Part shown: positions 6,829 to 14,944 of the stretch, one piece after another
Position numbering within the stretch: the first letter of the stretch is position 1
Layout: every line of letters starts with the position of its first letter
Source of the DNA: Sphingobacterium bovisgrunnientis
GTDB lineage: Bacteria; Bacteroidota; Bacteroidia; Sphingobacteriales; Sphingobacteriaceae
Assembly: GCF_009829085.1 (NCBI RefSeq)
Contig: NZ_WUQY01000004.1
Coordinates: forward strand, 62,001-126,000
Reading direction: 5' to 3'
DNA length: 64,000 nucleotides
The notes under the pieces: generated by a model
Database searches by the model: none
Told to the model about the DNA's origin: nothing
Seen by the model: the letters and a program-made list of their open reading frames with translations, nothing else
Position numbers and translations under genes: made by a program

Positions 6829-8219
6829 CCTAGATTATGCATTAGCTTTTGATATTTTGTTGTAAGTATTTAACTTTAAGTATCTTATTTGTGTAATAAT
6901 GTTCACCATTATGGTTAATTTGCCAATTGAATATTCAGACAAGCCCGTTACTGCTTTTGGAGGTATGAGTTTATTGAAACGCCTAGTTGATAAAGTTGGG
7001 ATTATGGAACAACCTTCCCAGCTCTCGCTTCCATCCCCAGGCTCCAATCGAGGTTATAAACCTGAAGACTTAATCTTATCGTTTTGGCTTGGGATTTGGA
7101 CAGGTGCTTCTCGTTATATTCATTGTGATTGGTTACGTCATGATAAGGTGTTGCAAGATATTTTCTGTTTGAAACAGATGCCCTCTCAAAGTACTTATAG
7201 TCGATATTTTGGTGAATTTAATCAAAGGGTAAACACCGAAGTATTCCCCGTTCTTCAAGACTGGTTTATGAATCAGTTTGATATCAATAACATCACTGTT
7301 GACTTCTATAGTACAGTTATTACCCGTCATGGAGAACAAGAAGGTAGTGCCAAAGGTTATAATCCTAATAAACGAGGTCGTAACTCACATCATCCCTTGA
7401 TGGCTTTTATCAGTCAAACTCGCATGGTCGCTAATGCGTGGTTGCGCCCCGGTAATACAGCAGCAAGTTCTTCTTGTGTTAGTTTTATGCGAGAAACTTT
7501 TGAGCAATGTCTTAGCAGTAAAAAAGTAGGTTTGGTACGCGCAGATAGCGGATTTTATACAGAAGATATTTTATCCTATCTGGAAGAAGAAAAAAAAAAC
7601 TATGTGATTGCTGTTCGTATGTATTCGACGGTAAAATCTGAGGTATTAGGTAATCGTGAGTGGATCTCTCTAGCTAAAGGTATTGAGCTTTCTGAAATGC
7701 GGTTTTCCCATCCTAATGGAAAACCCCATCGGTACATCATCGTTAAAAAACGTATGGAAGAAAGACCTAATAGTGGAGGGAAGTTATTCGAAGACCTTCC
7801 TGGATATCGATTCAGTTGTTATGTTACTAACTTGGATCTACCTCTAGATCAAATATGGAATTTGTATAACAGCAGAGCGGATTGTGAAAATAGAATCAAA
7901 GAACTTAAACAGGATTTTGGTTTAGAAAACTTCTGTCTAAAGGATTTTTGGGCTACAGAGGCTTCCTTCAGAATGATCATAGTAGCTTATAACTTAATCA
8001 GTTTATTCCGACATTTTGCACTTAATGAACGCAATACGGCAACACATCGAACATTGAAATCCTATTGCTTTGCATTAGGAGCTTGGACGGCTAACCATGC
8101 TGGAAAGAAGGTGCTAAAAATAGCATTACCTGTAAAAAGAAGACAATGGATGGACTCAATATTTACCAAAATTGAAAACCTTCCCCCTAAGCTTAATTAT
8201 TCCTAATGCATATTGCGGG
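6829..8219 (+). mobile_element. Complete IS1380-like insertion sequence, 1391 bp
   Basis: The left end CCTAGATTATGCATTAG (6829-6845) and the reverse complement of the right end, CCCGCAATATGCATTAG (8219-8203), match at 13 of 17 positions, including a perfect inner 10-mer. Both ends are directly flanked by TTAAA (6824-6828 and 8220-8224), a 5-bp target duplication. The single transposase gene fills the element and its stop codon lies inside the right inverted repeat. The intact duplication says the insertion is simple and not rearranged. It separates the S15 gene from ecotin. Confidence 0.9.
6899..8206 (+). CDS. IS1380-family DDE transposase, with a likely substituted first catalytic Asp
   Basis: The 435-residue product has the N-terminal pattern of the family (PVTAFGGMSLLKRLVD, RYFGEFNQRV), the second acidic site in LVRADSGFYTEDIL and the third in YNSRADCENRIKELKQDFGL. 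The first site reads VDFYSTVITRHGEQEGSAKG. Related proteins, as I know the family, have an Asp directly before S/A-T (DxDST); here that codon is TAT (Tyr), one base away from GAT. If that Asp is the metal ligand, the enzyme is catalytically dead although the frame is full length. An alternative start is the ATG at 6911. It should bind the terminal repeats and move the element by cut and paste. Confidence 0.88.
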   Translation: MFTIMVNLPIEYSDKPVTAFGGMSLLKRLVDKVGIMEQPSQLSLPSPGSNRGYKPEDLILSFWLGIWTGASRYIHCDWLRHDKVLQDIFCLKQMPSQSTYSRYFGEFNQRVNTEVFPVLQDWFMNQFDINNITVDFYSTVITRHGEQEGSAKGYNPNKRGRNSHHPLMAFISQTRMVANAWLRPGNTAASSSCVSFMRETFEQCLSSKKVGLVRADSGFYTEDILSYLEEEKKNYVIAVRMYSTVKSEVLGNREWISLAKGIELSEMRFSHPNGKPHRYIIVKKRMEERPNSGGKLFEDLPGYRFSCYVTNLDLPLDQIWNLYNSRADCENRIKELKQDFGLENFCLKDFWATEASFRMIIVAYNLISLFRHFALNERNTATHRTLKSYCFALGAWTANHAGKKVLKIALPVKRRQWMDSIFTKIENLPPKLNYS

Positions 8220-8305
8220 TTAAATAGTGTTAATAACAACTAATTTTCATTTTCTGCTGTAACCCTTTATGTTTTATTATCGTCTTATAGTAAAAGCAAG
8301 TTATT

Positions 8306-8806
8306 ATGAAACAAAATAGAATTAAAATTTTAGGCTTATTAGTAGCCTTTATAGCATTATCAATTCAAGCAATGGCTCAACAAGTGATTACAAAACAAGA
8401 TTTGTCCATATTTCCAAAGCCAGAAGCAGGATATAAGAAAGTCATTATAGAAGTGCCGCATTCGGATAAAGATGACCAGAAGAAAATAGAATTTTCAGTT
8501 GGTAAATGGATGGAAGTGGATGGCTGTAATTATTTTAATTTACAAGGCACTTTGGAGACAAAAGATTTGCAAGGTTGGGGATACAACTATTATGTATTCA
8601 AAACAAATGGTCAAGTTACTTCCACGATGATAGGTTGTCCTGATGCCGCAAAAAGAAATCTTTTTGTAACGGCGCAGCCCGAAATGGTTCGTTATAATGG
8701 GAAATTGCCGATTATAATTTACGTCCCTGAAGATTATCAAGTACAATTCATAATATACAAAGCTGAAGAGGAAACATACTTTGCAGCAGAAGAAAGATCA
8801 AAATAA
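8306..8806 (+). CDS. eco: Ecotin, periplasmic serine protease inhibitor
   Basis: The protein has 166 residues with a signal peptide (about 1-24, ending AMAQ). The remainder follows E. coli ecotin throughout: IFPKPEAGYKKVIIEVP, WMEVDGCNYFNLQG, LQGWGYNYYVF, the reactive loop VTSTMIGCPDAAK and LPIIIYVPEDYQVQF with YKAEEE. Met108 is the predicted P1 residue and Ile109 P1' (Met-Met in E. coli). Cys74 and Cys111 would form the conserved disulfide that supports the loop. Ecotins are dimers that block trypsin-fold proteases such as elastase and trypsin. The IS ends 86 bases upstream, so part of the native promoter may be displaced. It shares a bidirectional terminator with typA. Confidence 0.93.
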   Translation: MKQNRIKILGLLVAFIALSIQAMAQQVITKQDLSIFPKPEAGYKKVIIEVPHSDKDDQKKIEFSVGKWMEVDGCNYFNLQGTLETKDLQGWGYNYYVFKTNGQVTSTMIGCPDAAKRNLFVTAQPEMVRYNGKLPIIIYVPEDYQVQFIIYKAEEETYFAAEERSK

Positions 8807-8820
8807 TTTTTAATGTTTTC

Positions 8821-8871
8821 TATAAAATAACAAAGCCTCGAATCACTGATTCGAGGCTTTGTTATTTTATA
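8821..8871. terminator. Bidirectional terminator between ecotin and typA
   Basis: A perfect 25-bp inverted repeat (8821-8845 and 8847-8871) separated by one base, with core AAGCCTCGAATCA / TGATTCGAGGCTT and T-rich flanks on both strands, serves the converging genes. The same AGCCTCG core recurs in the terminator at 29885. Confidence 0.92.
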
Positions 8872-8885
8872 GTATGATTCCAATA

Positions 8886-10691
8886 TTATTGGTATTTTTT
8901 AGCATTCACTTTACGCTCATTCTCTGTTAAGTGAATTTTACGTAAACGAATTGATTGCGGAGTTACCTCAATGTATTCATCAGCTTGGATGTACTCCATA
9001 CATTCTTCTAGAGAGAATTTAATAGCTGGTGCAATACGTGTATTGTCATCCGTACCTGAAGCACGCATATTCGTTAATTGTTTTCCTTTAACAATGTTAA
9101 TCGTTAAATCATTATCGCGGATGTGCTCGCCTAAGATTTGACCTTCATAGATGTCTGCTCCTGGATCAACAAAGAATTTACCACGATCTTGTAATTTATC
9201 AATAGAGTAAGCTGTTGTAGTACCTTTATCCAATGAGATCAATACACCGTGAAGACGTCCAGGAATAGTTCCTTTCCAAGGCTCGTAACCTTTTAGACGG
9301 TGCGCCATTACAGCCTCACCAGCAGTAGCAGTCAATACGTTGTTACGTAAACCGATGATACCACGTGAAGGGATTTCGAACTCTAAGTGTTGCATTTCAC
9401 CTTTAGTTTCCATGATCAACAACTCACCTTTACGTTGTGTTACCAATTCGATCACTTTACCCGAAACTTCAGCAGGAACATCAACTACTAATACCTCGAT
9501 AGGCTCACATTTTTTGCCGTCGATCTCTTTCAAGATTACTTGAGGTTGACCTACTTGCAATTCGTAACCTTCACGACGCATAGTTTCGATTAATACTGAT
9601 AAGTGAAGAATACCGCGACCATATACCAACCACGCATCAGGAGATTCTGTAGGAACTACACGTAATGCTAAGTTTTTTTCTAATTCTTTTTGTAAACGAT
9701 CATGTATGTGACGAGAAGTAACCAATTTACCTTCTTTACCGAAGAATGGAGAGTTATTAATCGTGAACAACATGTTCATCGTAGGCTCATCGATGCTGAT
9801 AACTTCTAATTGCTCAGGATTTTCAAAATCTGCGATAGTATCACCAATGTCAAAACCTTCGATACCCACAACCGCACAAATATCACCACAAGCTACTTCA
9901 GCAACACGACGACGGCCTAAGCCCTCGAAAGTATGCAATTCTTTTACACGTGATTTAACAATTTTACCATCACGTTTTACTAATGAAATAGGCTGGTTTT
10001 CTTTGATTGTACCACGTGCAACACGACCAATAGCGATACGACCTACGAAAGTAGAATAGTCTAATGACGTGATTTGCATTTGTAATGTACCTTCCACAAA
10101 TGGAGAAGGAGGGAAGTGATCGATGATGGCATCTAACAATTCAGAAACATCCTCTTTAGGTTCTTTCCAATCTGTAGACATCCAACCATTTTTAGATGAT
10201 CCGTATAATACTGGGAATGCTAATTGCTCTTCTGTAGCATCTAAGCTAAAGAACAAATCAAAAACATTCTCATAAACTTCTTCTGGACGACAGTTTTCTT
10301 TATCTACTTTGTTAACAACAACAAGCGGTTTTAAGCCTAAAGCTAAAGCTTTTTGTGTCACGAAACGAGTTTGAGGCATTGGGCCTTCAAACGCATCTAC
10401 TAATAACACAACACCATCAGCCATTTTCAATACACGCTCTACCTCACCACCGAAATCGGCGTGACCTGGTGTATCAATAACGTTAATTTTAACGCCTTTA
10501 TATTGAACTGAAACGTTTTTAGCAACGATTGTAATACCGCGTTCACGTTCTAGATCATTGTTATCTAAAATTAAATCACCTGTACCATCATTATCTCTAA
10601 AAAGATTTGTGAAATGTAAGATTTTGTCTACTAGCGTAGTTTTCCCGTGATCGACGTGAGCGATAATCGCGATATTTCTAATATTTTGCAT
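8886..10691 (-). CDS. typA: Translational GTPase TypA/BipA
   Basis: A 601-residue elongation-factor-like GTPase that binds ribosomes and helps large-subunit assembly and stress adaptation. The G domain shows G1 AHVDHGKTT, G2 ERERGITI, G3 DTPGHADFG and G4 VVNKVDKENCRPEE. It continues with the EF-G-like domains (ETMRREGYELQVGQPQVI) and the TypA-specific C-terminal part, including GRLHGVLISLDKGTTTAYS and DPGADIYEGQILGEHI. Length matches the family (about 600). A -7 box lies 35 bases upstream. The gene is monocistronic and ends at the shared terminator. Confidence 0.97.
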   Translation of the reverse strand: MQNIRNIAIIAHVDHGKTTLVDKILHFTNLFRDNDGTGDLILDNNDLERERGITIVAKNVSVQYKGVKINVIDTPGHADFGGEVERVLKMADGVVLLVDAFEGPMPQTRFVTQKALALGLKPLVVVNKVDKENCRPEEVYENVFDLFFSLDATEEQLAFPVLYGSSKNGWMSTDWKEPKEDVSELLDAIIDHFPPSPFVEGTLQMQITSLDYSTFVGRIAIGRVARGTIKENQPISLVKRDGKIVKSRVKELHTFEGLGRRRVAEVACGDICAVVGIEGFDIGDTIADFENPEQLEVISIDEPTMNMLFTINNSPFFGKEGKLVTSRHIHDRLQKELEKNLALRVVPTESPDAWLVYGRGILHLSVLIETMRREGYELQVGQPQVILKEIDGKKCEPIEVLVVDVPAEVSGKVIELVTQRKGELLIMETKGEMQHLEFEIPSRGIIGLRNNVLTATAGEAVMAHRLKGYEPWKGTIPGRLHGVLISLDKGTTTAYSIDKLQDRGKFFVDPGADIYEGQILGEHIRDNDLTINIVKGKQLTNMRASGTDDNTRIAPAIKFSLEECMEYIQADEYIEVTPQSIRLRKIHLTENERKVNAKKYQ

Positions 10692-10725
10692 TGAGCGATA
10701 ATGTATTATAAAATAATTTGAGGTG

Positions 10726-10733
10726 CAAAGATA
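10726..10733 (-). promoter_or_regulatory. -7 box TATCTTTG upstream of typA
   Basis: On the minus strand TATCTTTGC fits the TAnnTTTG consensus, 35 bases before the typA ATG. No TTG is seen at the usual -33 position. Confidence 0.5.
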
Positions 10734-10968
10734 CTAAAAGAGAATAGAAAATTTATGATTTTTTTTAACCTATTGTATTAGGTCTCATTAGATTATTGAA
10801 TTTTTGGTCTTAATTGAACCGAGCCAACAGGTAATAATATTTTATAATCTAGCTTAATAAGATATAAATGTTACACTGAATGCATTAGAATACCTATTCA
10901 TAGTTATTTAATGGATTGATAATGTGGGGTATATTTGGTTTGTGAAATCACTTTTAACTACTGCCACG

Positions 10969-11100
10969 ATGGAAAAACAAAAACATAAGCTTATCTATGT
11001 CAAGCCAATCATTAAGGTTGATAAAGTTAAATCAGGGTTGTTTTCTGTAAATAAAGCTATTTCCAAAGATAAACGTAGAGGAGTGGAAAAGTTGAATTAG
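10969..11100 (+). CDS. Small basic 43-residue protein, hypothetical
   Basis: This short frame lies alone in the 538-base gap between typA and the serpin gene. It begins MEKQKHKLIYVKPIIKVD and ends KDKRRGVEKLN, so it is strongly basic, with no signal peptide or membrane segment. A TATATTTG box at 10930-10937 lies 31 bases before the ATG. The YxKPxIKV start resembles the many tiny uncharacterised Bacteroidota proteins with a Y-x-x-P-x-I N-terminus, but I cannot name a family. An imperfect hairpin (AGGGGCCA / TGACCCCT, 11137-11163) follows. The rest of the gap (10734-10929) shows nothing coding. Confidence 0.4.
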   Translation: MEKQKHKLIYVKPIIKVDKVKSGLFSVNKAISKDKRRGVEKLN

Positions 11101-11229
11101 GACACTTTCAATCATTATTTAAATCAAACTATATAAAGGGGCCATTAAGAAATTATGACCCCTATTACTTTAGTAATACTTATATTAAGTGACGCCCGAC
11201 TCTTTTTCCACTTTGTTAGTGCAAAGAGA

Positions 11230-12495
11230 TTAATCAGGTTTATTGTATTGCCCCATAAATAAAATGAGTCCAGATGAAGCTTCACGTAATAAGAAGATGA
11301 AAGGTTCGTCGTATTTAATTCTTGTTGGGACGCTTGAACTAATCGAACTATAAGTCATTTCTACTACCGTAACTGTTGCTGCTTCTGATCCTGCTTCATG
11401 CACATCAATCACTGCCTTTTGTCTTACTTTATCTATAAAAAGTCGCTTATTATCTGCCATCCTTGAAAAATCAGCCACATTATAGAATGCATCAGCATTA
11501 TAGAATGCATCAGCCATACCAAATTGTTGTAACATATTATTTAATTCGATTTCATATTCAAATTTAAATTTTGGCATTGAGAGAATTAGAGAGGCATCTT
11601 TGAATTGGTTATCCATTTCTTGAACAGCTTCATTTCTAGTGAATTTTTCTTGCAATGTTTTTAATGTCGAATTTGATGAAGGCTTAACTATTATCATTTC
11701 AAATTTCTTGTCTTTATAAGGAAGCTTCACCGCTTGATATGAAGTTGTTGTGGCCATTTCAAAACTATGGGTAATTTCCATAAAGTCAGTTTGAACTGTA
11801 TTCCCAGCTTGAAGGTAAAAAGTATCTTTCTTCGTTTTTCCTTTATCAAATTTTTTATCCCATTCGCCTTTGAAATAAATAGCATTTACAAGAAGCATTT
11901 TCATTCCGGCAGGAAGATTTGGAAAGAATTCTGGAATCATCTGCTCGGTTTTTCGGCCAATAAATCCATTTATATCCTTTAAGGTTTCATCCGCTTTGCT
12001 GTAATCCAGCACGGCTATTCTTGATTTATAATCTTCCGTAACCGTACTTTTGAAAGTGGGTAGTATATTGAGATCGGGAGTATGCCATATTCCGTAAGCT
12101 ATGTTTAACTTCGTGGAATTGCTAATAAATGGTAAGGTAGTTAGCAATTTATATTGATAGTTATTTATTTGGTCTTCAGAAAATTTATCAAAATTTAATG
12201 CCTTATACATTTGTTCATACGTATTACCGGCAGCACCATTTGCTGTCATAGACAATACCGAACTCATACTTACGCCTGAATAAAATAGATTTTCATTAGG
12301 TTTTAAATCATTACTTAGGAGTCCATAAGCTTTCAAGGTAAATTCATTGCTAGCTTTTGCAATTTCCTTCTCTTGAGCAGAGAAATCTAAAGATTTTTCT
12401 TCAAAAATTTCAGTGGACTTTTTACAAGAAGTAGCGATTACTAAGGTGAACATTGCCGCTAATATGGCAGTATTGATAGCTTTATTCATAATCAA
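11230..12495 (-). CDS. Serpin-family serine protease inhibitor, predicted lipoprotein
   Basis: The protein has 421 residues. The N-terminus has a lipoprotein-like signal with Cys24 (LVIATSCKK), so it is probably anchored in the envelope. The serpin core is clear: NLFYSGVSMSSVLSMTANGA, LLVNAIYFKGEWDKKF, ILSMPKFKFEYEIELNNML, FIDKVRQKAVIDVHEAGSEA (hinge) and IKYDEPFIFLLRE. Counting from the hinge glutamate as P17 puts the scissile bond at Ser-Ser within VEMTYSSISSS. The small-residue hinge (GSEAATVT) suggests an inhibitory serpin, though it is not perfectly canonical. A 6-residue direct repeat (ADAFYN twice) lies just before the VADFSRM segment. An ATG two codons inside is an alternative start. 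Confidence 0.93.
   Translation of the reverse strand: MIMNKAINTAILAAMFTLVIATSCKKSTEIFEEKSLDFSAQEKEIAKASNEFTLKAYGLLSNDLKPNENLFYSGVSMSSVLSMTANGAAGNTYEQMYKALNFDKFSEDQINNYQYKLLTTLPFISNSTKLNIAYGIWHTPDLNILPTFKSTVTEDYKSRIAVLDYSKADETLKDINGFIGRKTEQMIPEFFPNLPAGMKMLLVNAIYFKGEWDKKFDKGKTKKDTFYLQAGNTVQTDFMEITHSFEMATTTSYQAVKLPYKDKKFEMIIVKPSSNSTLKTLQEKFTRNEAVQEMDNQFKDASLILSMPKFKFEYEIELNNMLQQFGMADAFYNADAFYNVADFSRMADNKRLFIDKVRQKAVIDVHEAGSEAATVTVVEMTYSSISSSVPTRIKYDEPFIFLLREASSGLILFMGQYNKPD
11479..11514. repeat. 18-bp in-frame tandem duplication inside the serpin gene
   Basis: The unit ATTATAGAATGCATCAGC occurs twice in a row without a mismatch (11479-11496, 11497-11514) and encodes ADAFYN twice. Other serpins have one copy of this LGMxDAF segment. 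Confidence 0.95.
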
Positions 12496-12553
12496 GTTTT
12501 TTGGTTAAAACCATAACGAATGAATATAGGTAATTGCTACAAGAGAACAAAAA

Positions 12554-12584
12554 ATAAGAGATTCAGCAAATCTGAATCTCTTAT
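12554..12584 (-). terminator. Terminator of kbl
   Basis: A perfect 13-bp stem (ATAAGAGATTCAG / CTGAATCTCTTAT) with a 5-base loop is followed on the minus strand by a T run. Confidence 0.85.
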
Positions 12585-12606
12585 ATAGTATAAAATTAGA
12601 GATATT

Positions 12607-13797
12607 TTATTTAATCACACCTAGCTCTTTACCCACTTTGGTAAATGCAGCTATAGCCTTATCCAAATGTGCGATGTCGTGTCCAGCAGATATTTGGGTA
12701 CGGATACGCGCTTTACCTTGGGGAACTACAGGGTAGTAGAAGCCAATAACGTAAATGCCTTCTTCCAACATTTTGGCCGCAAATTCTTGTGCTAACTTGG
12801 CATCGTACAACATTACTGGTACGATAGGGTGAAAACCAGGTTGGATATCAAATCCCGCTTCCGTCATTTTCTCACGGAAATATTTCGTATTTGACTCCAA
12901 CTTATCACGAAGTTCAGTCGTTTCACTCAACATATCCAATACTGCAACAGAAGCACCTGCGATAGCTGGAGCCAAGGTATTGGAGAATAAATAAGGACGA
13001 GAGCGCTGACGCAACATATCGATGATTTCTTTTCTGCCAGAAGTAAAACCTCCTGAAGCACCACCTAATGCTTTGCCCAAAGTACCAGTGATAATATCAA
13101 CACGATCTATTACATCAAATAATTCGTGTGTACCACGACCTGTCTTACCAATAAAACCAGAACAGTGCGACTCGTCGATCATTACTAAAGCATCGTACTT
13201 ATCTGCCAAATCACAAATTTTATCCAAAGGAGCTATTGATCCATCCATTGAAAATGCACCATCTGTCACGATAATCCTATGTCTTGCGCCAGCAGCAGCT
13301 TGTAGTTGTGTTTCCAAATCTGCCATATCGCAGTTTTTATAGCGGAAACGCTGTGCCTTACACAAACGTACGCCATCAATAATCGAAGCGTGATTTAACT
13401 CGTCAGAGATTATAGCGTCTTCTGCACCTAATAATGGCTCAAATACACCGCCATTGGCATCAAAAGCAGCGGCATATAAAATCGTATCTTCAGTACCTAA
13501 GAATTTAGATAGCTTTGCTTCTAGCTCTTTGTGAATATCTTGTGTACCACAGATAAAACGTACCGATGACATACCATATCCGTGTGTATCGATTGCTTTT
13601 TTCGCAGCCTCAATTACTTGAGGGTGTGAAGACAATCCTAAGTAATTGTTAGCACAAAAATTAATCACTTCTTGCCCTGTACTAACTTTGATGTCAGCAC
13701 CTTGAGGTGTTGTGATAATGCGCTCTTCTTTATATAATCCAGCTTCTTTGATAGCGGCCAACTCTTTTTCTAGCGCCGGCTTTAATGTTTTATACAT
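12607..13797 (-). CDS. kbl: Glycine C-acetyltransferase (2-amino-3-ketobutyrate CoA ligase)
   Basis: Kbl is a PLP enzyme of the alpha-oxoamine synthase family that splits 2-amino-3-oxobutanoate with CoA into glycine and acetyl-CoA, the second step of threonine catabolism. The 396 residues include [67 protein letters not shown] and the PLP lysine Lys242 in [14 protein letters not shown]. Length matches E. coli Kbl (398). The first step is supplied by the SDR-type threonine dehydrogenase at 52478, not by a neighbour. A -7 box lies 32 bases upstream and a strong hairpin follows. Confidence 0.95.
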   Translation of the reverse strand: MYKTLKPALEKELAAIKEAGLYKEERIITTPQGADIKVSTGQEVINFCANNYLGLSSHPQVIEAAKKAIDTHGYGMSSVRFICGTQDIHKELEAKLSKFLGTEDTILYAAAFDANGGVFEPLLGAEDAIISDELNHASIIDGVRLCKAQRFRYKNCDMADLETQLQAAAGARHRIIVTDGAFSMDGSIAPLDKICDLADKYDALVMIDESHCSGFIGKTGRGTHELFDVIDRVDIITGTLGKALGGASGGFTSGRKEIIDMLRQRSRPYLFSNTLAPAIAGASVAVLDMLSETTELRDKLESNTKYFREKMTEAGFDIQPGFHPIVPVMLYDAKLAQEFAAKMLEEGIYVIGFYYPVVPQGKARIRTQISAGHDIAHLDKAIAAFTKVGKELGVIK

Positions 13798-13828
13798 AGT
13801 ATATGAGATTAAGTATGAACTACTAAAA

Positions 13829-13836
13829 CAAAGATA
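13829..13836 (-). promoter_or_regulatory. -7 box TATCTTTG upstream of kbl
   Basis: The minus strand reads CTATCTTTG, matching TAnnTTTG, 32 bases before the kbl ATG. No TTG at -33 spacing is evident. Confidence 0.5.
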
Positions 13837-13890
13837 GCATATTTACATACTTGAATTTTGTGAAATCGTTTGTGTGATTTTAAATAAAGA

Positions 13891-13915
13891 AGGCGACAAG
13901 ATAAAATTGCCGCCT
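13891..13915 (-). terminator. Probable terminator of the DUF2147 gene
   Basis: AGGCGACAA pairs with TTGCCGCCT (one mismatch) around a 7-base loop, followed on the minus strand by TCTTTATTT. Confidence 0.5.
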
Positions 13916-13942
13916 ATCCCTAGTTATTAATAGTGTGTTTGT

Positions 13943-14371
13943 TTATTTTGTGGCTGTCCAAGTTTGAGTTCTTCCTATAAGTGAAAATCCCATATAACCA
14001 CGTACATTCAATTTGTCTCCGTCTCGCGTGATCGTACATTTATACGTTTTTCCCGATTTTGGATCAGTGATATTGCCTGCTGTATATTCGTTACCCTCTT
14101 TTTTCAATCCGCGGATAATCTCTAATCCTAAAAGAGGTTTGTTTTTGCGATCATCTTTACAGTTGACACAATTTTCATTTTCTGGTTTTTGTAACAACTT
14201 TACTATCTTTCCATAATATTTTCCATCCGATTTCTTGAATATCTCCACAATAGATTTAGCTTGCCCCGACTCATCATCAATAGTCATCCACTTACCCAAA
14301 ATATCAGTTGATTGTGCCTGTGCAAAGAATGCTATTAAAAGAATATAGCATGTTATAAGTATCTTTTTCAT
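13943..14371 (-). CDS. DUF2147 domain secreted protein
   Basis: The product has 142 residues. A signal peptide (MKKILITCYILLIAFFAQAQ) is followed by one DUF2147 domain, recognisable from DILGKWMTIDDESGQAKS at the start, KYYGKIVKLL, a CVNCKDD pair of cysteines, PLLGLEIIRGL, ITDPKSGKTYKC and GYMGFSLIGRTQTW near the end. The family is a lipocalin-like beta-barrel exported to the periplasm, of unknown function and common in Bacteroidota and Proteobacteria. The gene stands alone between kbl and the YvlD-like gene. Confidence 0.88.
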   Translation of the reverse strand: MKKILITCYILLIAFFAQAQSTDILGKWMTIDDESGQAKSIVEIFKKSDGKYYGKIVKLLQKPENENCVNCKDDRKNKPLLGLEIIRGLKKEGNEYTAGNITDPKSGKTYKCTITRDGDKLNVRGYMGFSLIGRTQTWTATK

Positions 14372-14522
14372 AATGTTTCCAAATTAGTATATGTAAATAT
14401 AAAAAATAAAAATTATGCAAGCATAGTATTATAAAAATGTTATGTTTGATTATTACCAAAACCCTTTTGTGTTGGCATTACTTTTGAAGTTGAAAAACTT
14501 AGAAATTAACGTATATTTTAAA

Positions 14523-14530
14523 TACATTTG
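14523..14530 (+). promoter_or_regulatory. -7 box TACATTTG directly before the YvlD-like gene
   Basis: TACATTTG fits TAnnTTTG and ends 5 bases before the ATG at 14536, which puts the expected start of transcription at or within a base or two of the start codon (a leaderless mRNA). Confidence 0.5.
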
Positions 14531-14535
14531 GCATT

Positions 14536-14883
14536 ATGAGATTCATTATTTCTTTACTTCTAACAGGATTGGTTGTTGCGGTGGCGGCATATCTAGTTCC
14601 TGGCGCTCAAGTTGCTGGTTTTGGTTGGGCAATTATTACTGGACTTGTTATTGGTTTGGTGAATGCTTTAATTGGCGGACTTTTAAGATTGTTCACATTT
14701 CCATTGAATTGGTTGACATTTGGGTTGATCTCTTTTATTATCACGGTATTAATGGTCATGTTAAGTGATTCACTTTTAGGTTCAAAATTTGACGTAGGTG
14801 GATTCTGGAATGCAACATTATTTGCTATTGTGGTAGCTGTATTAGAAATGATTATAGGAAAAGTGAGAGGAGACGAAAAATAA
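14536..14883 (+). CDS. YvlD-type four-helix membrane protein (Phage_holin_4_2 family)
   Basis: The 115-residue protein has four membrane segments (about 2-22, 26-46, 53-75 and 84-105). The sequence LVVAVAAYLVPGAQVAGF, GLVIGLVNALIGGLLRLFTFP and LNWLTFGLISFIITVLMVML is the usual form of the family labelled phage holin family or YvlD. Despite the name, most members are ordinary chromosomal membrane proteins of unknown role, and no phage genes are nearby. The ATG at 14536 is chosen because a -7 box lies just upstream; a longer frame in another phase (from 14442) is a shadow. Confidence 0.85.
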   Translation: MRFIISLLLTGLVVAVAAYLVPGAQVAGFGWAIITGLVIGLVNALIGGLLRLFTFPLNWLTFGLISFIITVLMVMLSDSLLGSKFDVGGFWNATLFAIVVAVLEMIIGKVRGDEK

Positions 14884-14901
14884 TATATTTTCAATATGAT
14901 A

Positions 14902-14943
14902 TTAAAAAGGTCCGTAAATTTTGAAATTTACAGACCTTTTTAA
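14902..14943. terminator. Bidirectional terminator between YvlD-like and aldehyde dehydrogenase genes
   Basis: A 20-bp stem with a single mismatch (arms 14902-14921 and 14924-14943; core AAAAAGGTC / GACCTTTTT) and T runs on both strands. Confidence 0.88.
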
Positions 14944-14944
14944 T

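Noticed and set aside
14536..14883. Phage holin family label as a sign of a prophage
   Set aside because: The family name is historical. No other phage gene, integrase or attachment repeat is nearby.
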